This document shows, piece by piece, positions 1 through 3,189 of a stretch of DNA of 5,924 bases. Each line of letters starts with the position of its first letter. The first letter of the stretch is position 1. Location: contig JAUYLM010000001.1 in the NCBI GenBank assembly GCA_030698965.1, positions 1 through 5,924 of the forward strand. Direction: 5' to 3'. The translations under genes and the position numbers were made by a program. The notes beneath the pieces are model-generated. The model saw nothing but the letters and a program-made list of their open reading frames with translations, ran no database searches and was not told the DNA's origin. Source of the stretch: a bacterium (GTDB lineage: Bacteria > Patescibacteriota > Minisyncoccia > Phycocordibacterales > PALSA-1337).

Positions 1-117
1 GTTAGCTTCTATAGATACCTCGGCCTCTGCTTCTACGGAAGCTTCCTGCGCGTTTGCAGTTAGAGCTATCGAGAATGCTACGACCATGACCAACAATGCT
101 ATTATTTTATTTTTCAT
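1..117 (-). CDS. Secreted or exported protein of unknown function, N-terminal part only
   Basis: Reading the minus strand from the ATG at 117 gives 39 codons with no stop before the window edge, so only the N-terminus is visible. It starts MKNKIIALLVMVVAFSIA and continues to LTANAQEASV: a positively charged start, a hydrophobic core over about residues 5-20, and an A-N-A motif before Gln24, which is a classical signal peptidase I cleavage site. After the predicted cut the chain is rich in Glu, Ala and Val (EASVEAEAEVSIEA), probably a low-complexity linker ahead of a domain outside the window. Export is well supported; function is not. No Shine-Dalgarno sequence precedes the ATG, but a perfect TATAAT lies 6 nt upstream, so the mRNA may be leaderless. 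The gene starts 65 bp after the ppa stop in the same direction, and I see no terminator between them, so read-through from nusA-ppa is possible. Confidence 0.72.
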   Translation of the reverse strand, partial: MKNKIIALLVMVVAFSIALTANAQEASVEAEAEVSIEAN

Positions 118-123
118 ACTTTT

Positions 124-129
124 ATTATA
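124..129 (-). promoter_or_regulatory. -10 box of the secreted-protein gene, implying a leaderless mRNA
   Basis: The minus strand reads TATAAT, six nt, then ATG. With normal spacing the first transcribed base is the A of the start codon. I find no convincing -35 box at 16-18 bp and no TGn extension, so the call rests on the perfect -10 hexamer and its position. Confidence 0.45.
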
Positions 130-182
130 TTAGCGAGTAAAGTGAATAAGATCGTGTCTGTCGTGACCTCATAAGTATACCA

Positions 183-704
183 TTATTTCTGGTTTTCCTT
201 GTACATCTTTATACCGGCATGGAAAGCCTCCTCAGCCCTGTCTTTCCCGGCAAAATCCTTAATAAGTACCTCTTTATTTTGAAGTTTTTTGTATGTTGAA
301 TAAAAATGCTCGATTTCCCTTAAAGTATGGGCATTTAGGTCCTTCAAGTCCTTTACATCGTTCCAACGAGGATCGTCTACGGGGACGGCAATGATCTTAT
401 CATCGGCTTCACCGCTATCGAGCATTCCCATGATGGCCACAGGGCGTACTCGCACTAGGATTCCAGGAAAAAGAGGGTATGTAGTGAGAACCACGACATC
501 TAATGGATCGCCGTCGTGCCAGTGAGTCTGGGGAATGAAGCCATAGTCAAAAGGAAAGTCCTGGGAGGTATGAGAAACACGGTCTAGCACTATCAGGCCT
601 GTTTTTTTGTCTATCTCGTACTTATTCTTTGAGCCTTTGGGAATTTCAATGATGACATTCATTTTCTCTGCTGTTCCCGGTTCAATATCATGAAGCATAT
701 TCAT
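183..704 (-). CDS. ppa: Inorganic pyrophosphatase, family I (soluble)
   Basis: Cytoplasmic enzyme that hydrolyses pyrophosphate to two phosphates, pulling nucleic acid and aminoacyl-tRNA synthesis forward. The 173-residue length is typical of bacterial family I. The signature DGDPLDV is at residues 64-70, supplying the metal-binding aspartates D64, D66 and D69. Other active-site positions known from the E. coli enzyme are matched: E20, K28 and E30 (in KYEID), R42, Y54, D96, D101, K103 and the Y138-K139 pair. All key residues are present, so it should be active. The start at 704 is preferred because it places E20 exactly where it lies in E. coli; a second Met at residue 3 is possible. The gene follows nusA by 19 bp of A/T-rich DNA with no visible Shine-Dalgarno sequence and no promoter of its own that I can support, so it is probably co-transcribed with nusA. 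No intrinsic terminator is evident in the 65 bp after its stop. Confidence 0.96.
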   Translation of the reverse strand: MNMLHDIEPGTAEKMNVIIEIPKGSKNKYEIDKKTGLIVLDRVSHTSQDFPFDYGFIPQTHWHDGDPLDVVVLTTYPLFPGILVRVRPVAIMGMLDSGEADDKIIAVPVDDPRWNDVKDLKDLNAHTLREIEHFYSTYKKLQNKEVLIKDFAGKDRAEEAFHAGIKMYKENQK

Positions 705-723
705 AGGTTTTTATTTTTTTATT

Positions 724-1860
724 TTATAAAGCTTCTTCATCAGATGTGCTTCCAATTCCAATAGACTGTATATCTATCTTCCAGCCGGTAAGCTTGGCTG
801 CAAGTCGTACATTCTGCCCCCCTTTTCCTATTGCCAATGACTGCTGGTCCTCCGCGACCTTCACAATCGCCCTGTTTTCCTCATTTATAAGGTTAATGCT
901 CGCTACTTTTGCCGGGGACAAAGCCTCGGAAATAAATTTGGATACATCCTCATTCCATTCTATTATATCTATTTTTTCTCCTCCAAGCTCGCTCGTAACT
1001 GTATTGACCCGTACTCCTCTCTGCCCGACAAGGGAACCGATGGGATCTATGTGACTGTCATTGGAATGCACGGCAATTTTCGAACGTCCTCCCGCTTCTC
1101 TGGCAATGGCTTTTATTTCCACTACCTTCTGAGCGATTTCCGGAGCTTCTATTTCAAAAAGCTTCGCAAGGAACTTTGGGTGTGAGCGTGAAAGCTTCAA
1201 AAGGATGCCTTTAGGGCTTTCTTCGACAGCATACAGGTAGGCCCGGATGCGCTCTCCCTGTTTGTAGTGTTCGCTCGGTATCTGCTCTTCGTAAGGGATA
1301 ATGCCGACGGCACGACCCATGTCTATGAAAAGAGCACCTCTTTCTAGTCGCTGTACTGTTCCAGAGACTATTTCCCCTTCTTTTTGACCGTATTCGTTGA
1401 GGACGGAAGTCTTCTCTGCTTCTCGTATTTTTTGAATAATGACCTGTTTTGCTGTCTGGGCTGCGATGCGACCGTAATTATCCTTCAATTCCAGAGGGAA
1501 AATGATCTCATCGTCTATTTTCGCATCCCTTTTTATCTTCTGCGCGTCAGCCAGGAGAATATGATGCTCGGGATTGAATCTAACCTTTATGTTTTCCTGG
1601 TCGACATCCGTCAAGTCCTCCTCTTCCTCGTCTTCCATGATTACTTTGGACTCGTCTACGACGATTTTAACTTGATAGAATTCAGCTTTCCCGCTGTCCT
1701 TATCGAAAATAGCCTTCACGATCTGGCCTTTTTTGCCGTATTCTTTCTTGTAAGCGGTAGCCAGGGCAAGCTCAATAGCCTCCAACATTTTCTCCTTTGG
1801 AATTCCGCGCTCCTCTTCTAATTGGTCTAGTACCGAATGGATTACTTTTAAGTCGAACAT
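724..1860 (-). CDS. nusA: Transcription termination/antitermination factor NusA
   Basis: NusA binds RNA polymerase and nascent RNA, promotes hairpin-dependent pausing and termination, and takes part in antitermination. The 378-residue protein has the core layout: an N-terminal polymerase-binding domain at about 1-155, an S1 domain at about 161-226 (GEIVSGTV start, ALFIDMG), KH1 at about 230-300 (LSRSHPKFL, KIAVHSND, VGQRG at 278-282) and KH2 at about 302-368 (IGKGGQNVRLAAKLTGWKIDI region, GKGG at 345-348). It stops just after KH2, so it lacks the acidic repeats of E. coli NusA, like most non-proteobacterial forms. An acidic run (EDEEEEDLTD, residues 76-85) sits inside the N-terminal domain. 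It heads an apparent nusA-ppa operon; rimP, rbfA and infB, frequent partners elsewhere, are not adjacent. The ATG has no Shine-Dalgarno sequence. Two possible promoters lie upstream: one 5 nt before the ATG (leaderless) and one giving a leader of about 66 nt containing a terminator-like hairpin. Confidence 0.97.
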   Translation of the reverse strand: MFDLKVIHSVLDQLEEERGIPKEKMLEAIELALATAYKKEYGKKGQIVKAIFDKDSGKAEFYQVKIVVDESKVIMEDEEEEDLTDVDQENIKVRFNPEHHILLADAQKIKRDAKIDDEIIFPLELKDNYGRIAAQTAKQVIIQKIREAEKTSVLNEYGQKEGEIVSGTVQRLERGALFIDMGRAVGIIPYEEQIPSEHYKQGERIRAYLYAVEESPKGILLKLSRSHPKFLAKLFEIEAPEIAQKVVEIKAIAREAGGRSKIAVHSNDSHIDPIGSLVGQRGVRVNTVTSELGGEKIDIIEWNEDVSKFISEALSPAKVASINLINEENRAIVKVAEDQQSLAIGKGGQNVRLAAKLTGWKIDIQSIGIGSTSDEEAL

Positions 1861-1865
1861 ATTTA

Positions 1866-1871
1866 ATTGTA
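1866..1871 (-). promoter_or_regulatory. Proximal -10-like box of nusA
   Basis: The minus strand reads TACAAT, five nt, then the nusA ATG. Transcription starting at the usual distance would begin at the start codon, giving a leaderless mRNA. There is no good -35 box and the region is A/T-rich, so chance is a real alternative. Confidence 0.3.
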
Positions 1872-1885
1872 CTAATTTTTTTAAT

Positions 1886-1919
1886 AAAAATGGTTCGCCA
1901 GCAGACTAACTGCGCGAAC
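1886..1919 (-). terminator. Terminator-like hairpin in the nusA leader, possible attenuator
   Basis: On the minus strand GTTCGC-GCAG pairs with CTGC-GCGAAC around the loop TTAGT, with a TG bulge in the 3' arm: 10 G/C-rich pairs. It is followed by CATTTTTATT, a short U-rich tract. If transcription starts near 1926, the hairpin spans about +8 to +34 of the nusA leader. A terminator here could let NusA, which stimulates termination at hairpins, control its own synthesis. The stem and T tract are directly visible; the regulatory role is inference. A simple mRNA-stabilising 5' hairpin is the main alternative. Confidence 0.45.
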
Positions 1920-1932
1920 TTCAGATGGGGAG

Positions 1933-1961
1933 AGTATAGCATGGGAGGGGAAATAAGGCAA
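1933..1961 (-). promoter_or_regulatory. Distal nusA-ppa promoter
   Basis: The minus strand reads TTGCCT, a 17-bp spacer, then TATACT, with TGC directly before the -10 box (an extended -10). The -10 matches consensus at 5 of 6 positions and the -35 at 4 of 6. The predicted start is an A near 1926, about 66 nt before the nusA ATG. This is the best minus-strand promoter I see upstream of nusA. Confidence 0.55.
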
Positions 1962-1978
1962 AACGATACTTCAGAACT

Positions 1979-2007
1979 TTGACTTATTTTTTATATGGGT
2001 GTATCAT
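1979..2007 (+). promoter_or_regulatory. Promoter of a small RNA unit
   Basis: TTGACT, a 17-bp spacer, then TATCAT: each hexamer matches sigma-70 consensus at 5 of 6 positions with optimal spacing. The predicted start is near 2014. No plausible protein gene follows before the terminator hairpin at 2085-2104, so the expected product is a short RNA. It diverges from the distal nusA promoter, with the two -35 boxes 17 bp apart. Confidence 0.5.
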
Positions 2008-2013
2008 TTCAAA

Positions 2014-2104
2014 TGACCTAAATCTTATATTTTGCTTATTGCAAGGAAGTGGCGCTCGTCGCCACCAGAATATAAGTAGTCTTGAAAAGCCCTGAGGGGC
2101 TTTT
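2014..2104 (+). ncRNA. Candidate small structured RNA with a CCA-ended helix
   Basis: The stretch between a good promoter and a terminator hairpin folds into a compact three-stem shape. An outer stem pairs CTTATATT (2024-2031) with AATATAAG (2069-2076), 8 perfect pairs. Inside are a small hairpin, TTGC/GCAA around TTATT (2032-2044), and a stronger one, GTGGCG/CGCCAC around CTCGT (2049-2065). The strong hairpin runs straight into CCA when read as GGCG...CGCC-A-CCA, resembling a tRNA acceptor stem with discriminator base and CCA tail, but there is no anticodon arm and no T-loop TTCGA motif. It could be an independent sRNA, or the remnant of a tRNA or tmRNA gene whose body was deleted while promoter, 3' end and terminator survived. 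It does not match SRP RNA (no GGAA-capped domain IV) and is too short for 6S RNA, tmRNA or RNase P RNA. The complementary arms are seen; expression is inferred. Confidence 0.38.
2085..2104 (+). terminator. Intrinsic terminator hairpin after the small RNA
   Basis: AAAAGCCC pairs perfectly with GGGCTTTT around the loop TGAG. The T tract is short (TTTT, then CTG), so efficiency is uncertain. The symmetric A and T flanks mean it could act on both strands; on the minus strand it would insulate nusA from transcripts coming from the right. Confidence 0.6.
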
Positions 2105-2110
2105 CTGCTA

Positions 2111-2133
2111 GTTTGTGACAAAATGTAACCAAC
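2111..2133. repeat. Imperfect inverted repeat, possible protein-binding site
   Basis: GTTTGTGACA and TGTAACCAAC face each other across a 3-bp AAA centre, with 8 of 10 arm positions complementary. It lies 53 bp upstream of the -35 box of the hypothetical gene, in a stretch (2105-2185) where I see no gene. An activator or repressor site is possible. It shares the AAA centre with the perfect dyad at 2194-2210 but not the arm sequence. An 8-bp palindrome TCGTACGA (2146-2153) lies nearby. Confidence 0.3.
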
Positions 2134-2185
2134 TGTGGGGTTTCTTCGTACGACTGACATAAATGTTTTTAGGCTGAACAAAAAC

Positions 2186-2215
2186 TTGACAAAACACCTA
2201 AAATAGGTGTATAAT
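2186..2215 (+). promoter_or_regulatory. Consensus sigma-70 promoter of the hypothetical gene
   Basis: TTGACA and TATAAT, both perfect consensus, are separated by 18 bp. Transcription should start at an A near 2222, giving a 163-nt leader if translation begins at 2385. This is the strongest promoter in the window, and its spacer is largely occupied by an inverted repeat. Confidence 0.85.
2194..2210. promoter_or_regulatory. Operator-like perfect inverted repeat inside the promoter
   Basis: ACACCTA, AAA, TAGGTGT: two 7-bp arms in perfect inversion around a 3-bp centre, filling the -35/-10 spacer and covering the first base of the -10 box. A dimeric repressor bound here would block RNA polymerase, a classic operator position. 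No regulator gene is in the window and I do not recognise the site, so the binding protein is unknown. Confidence 0.6.
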
Positions 2216-2221
2216 GTAGGC

Positions 2222-2384
2222 AGTAAATAAGGCTCTTTTACACAACATGAAAGCGTTATGGCTGTGAAATAGAACCTGTTTCTATAAGCAGGTTTTCCTT
2301 CGCAGCCATATCATTAACTTGAAACCGATAAATCTGCATGACGCAGATACGGTGAATGGTGAGCATGTGGTGCGGATAAAAACC
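2222..2384 (+). promoter_or_regulatory. Structured 5' leader with two hairpins, candidate cis-regulatory RNA
   Basis: Hairpin A (2257-2310) pairs TATGGCTGTGAA with TTCGCAGCCATA (12 pairs, one G-U). After a 2x2 internal loop it continues as AGAACCTGTTT with AAGCAGGTTTT (11 pairs, two G-U) capped by CTAT, making one 54-nt arm. Hairpin B (2324-2353) pairs ACCG-ATCTGC with GCAGAT-CGGT around ATGAC, with a 4x1 internal loop. Neither is followed by a U tract, so they are not terminators. A six-codon mini-ORF (MKALWL, 2247-2267) ends inside the 5' arm of hairpin A, so its translation could melt that stem. ATGGT (2356-2360) could also pair with ACCAT (2382-2386), covering the start codon of the gene. 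The pairing is visible; a riboswitch-like or attenuation role is inference. It matches no riboswitch class that I recognise. Confidence 0.55.
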
Positions 2385-3050
2385 ATGAGTGAAAAAACAA
2401 CTCCAAAGCAGTGTCTAGCAATGGGTGGTGAGATCGCAGAACGCTTAATGGCTTCTGATATCGATCGGGATTTGCTTCAAAACTCGATTGAGACAAAAAA
2501 ACATCCTTTCTGGCCAGAATTTGATACTCTGGTTAAAAAGTTCTTTGTTGCTGTTGAGGCGGCAAAGGAAGCGATCCTTGAATGGATGTGTGACATCACC
2601 ATTCCTGCCCAGCCTAAGTTCATTGTCGCCGAGAAATTCACGAAGGATAACACCGAAGTGAAGTTCTGGCATTTCGGAAGCAACTTCATGACTTGGTTCG
2701 GTCCGATGACTGAAGGCGAGACATTGGAGACTAAAGTCTCCGTGAATAGGCTTCGCATCAAAGCCAAGTTTGCCGATATGACTCCGGAACTTAGTGAGCC
2801 TCGGCTCGTGACCGTATCACAGCTTTACTGGATGCTTCAGCAACAGCCCAAAGGTGAAAAGTCTAACGGTAAAAACCGCCGACTACTTGTCAACGGGTAC
2901 GTAAATCTGCTCCGAATTCCTGATAAAGATGGAATAGAGCGTTCCGTTATCGTGTACTGGCACGATGGCGGTGGCTGGTACGTGTACGCCGACGGTCTTG
3001 AGAGCGAGGACGAGTGGGATGCAGGCCTTCAGGTTGTTTCCAGCAAGTAA
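2385..3050 (+). CDS. Trp-rich hypothetical protein, probably a CPR-lineage family
   Basis: Soluble-looking 221-residue protein with no signal peptide or membrane segment. Eight tryptophans (W43, 67, 95, 104, 149, 192, 198, 211) are an unusually high share. The N-terminal half is helical and charged; a middle segment (KFIVAEKF, then FWHFGSNFMTWF, about 78-105) leads to a C-terminal domain (about 145-221) with QLYWMLQQQPKGEK, LLVNGYVNLLRIPDKDG and YWHDGGGWYVYADGLES. From memory this C-terminal pattern (NGYVN...RD.NG...W.DGGW.V.A...E....W) recurs in uncharacterised proteins of Parcubacteria, often in several copies per genome; I could not check this. I chose the ATG at 2385 because the segment before it folds as RNA (hairpin B). 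An in-frame TTG at 2319 would add 22 residues, and GTG at 2367 is another option. No start has a clear Shine-Dalgarno sequence. It stands alone between its own promoter/operator and a terminator, so it is a single-gene regulated unit. Function unknown. Confidence 0.8.
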   Translation: MSEKTTPKQCLAMGGEIAERLMASDIDRDLLQNSIETKKHPFWPEFDTLVKKFFVAVEAAKEAILEWMCDITIPAQPKFIVAEKFTKDNTEVKFWHFGSNFMTWFGPMTEGETLETKVSVNRLRIKAKFADMTPELSEPRLVTVSQLYWMLQQQPKGEKSNGKNRRLLVNGYVNLLRIPDKDGIERSVIVYWHDGGGWYVYADGLESEDEWDAGLQVVSSK

Positions 3051-3094
3051 GTTCTTTGTGTCTTGGTATCTGGTATATCTTGACACTCGAAATC

Positions 3095-3141
3095 TTTGAC
3101 CCTTTGAAACTGTAATAGGTGGATGAGGGTCAAAATTTTTT
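3095..3141 (+). terminator. Intrinsic terminator after the hypothetical gene
   Basis: TTTGACCCT (3095-3103) pairs perfectly with AGGGTCAAA (3126-3134), 9 pairs, followed by A and six Ts. The 22-nt loop is longer than usual. It lies 45 nt after the stop codon and separates this gene from pilB. Confidence 0.6.
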
Positions 3142-3173
3142 ATATTCACTCACCCAAAAAATAGAAATAAATA

Positions 3174-3182
3174 TGATACAAT
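3174..3182 (+). promoter_or_regulatory. Extended -10 promoter of pilB, implying a leaderless mRNA
   Basis: TGA-TACAAT is an extended -10 element ending 7 nt before the pilB ATG, so transcription should begin at about 3189-3190. The position 17 bp upstream lacks a -35 match, as is tolerated for extended -10 promoters. There is no ribosome binding site before the ATG. Confidence 0.5.
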
Positions 3183-3189
3183 ATAAGCA

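Noticed and set aside
118..182. Terminator of the nusA-ppa operon
   Set aside because: I found no inverted repeat followed by a T tract on the minus strand, only a short direct repeat of TCGTG.
1384..1821. Plus-strand open frame of 145 codons opposite nusA
   Set aside because: It is fully antisense to a clear NusA gene, has low-complexity hydrophobic composition and no recognisable domain.
2041..2066. SRP RNA-like AAGGAAGTGGC motif
   Set aside because: The 5' partner strand and GGAA tetraloop of SRP domain IV are absent, so the similarity is superficial.
1984..2181. Minus-strand open frame of 65 codons (MFSLKTFMSVVRRNPTVGY...)
   Set aside because: It runs antisense through the RNA hairpins and terminator, has no promoter or ribosome binding site, and its sequence looks like the spurious antisense frames seen next to tRNA-like genes.
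2257..2310. Long hairpin as an intrinsic terminator
   Set aside because: The 3' arm is followed by TCATTAAC rather than a T tract.
2319..2384. TTG at 2319 as the start of the hypothetical protein
   Set aside because: It would add 22 residues, but this segment folds as hairpin B, TTG is a rare start, and a good ATG exists at 2385. Kept as an alternative in the gene entry.
3079..3084. TTGACA as a -35 box for pilB
   Set aside because: No -10-like hexamer lies 16-19 bp downstream, and the terminator at 3095-3141 would stop any transcript. The extended -10 at 3174-3182 explains pilB better.
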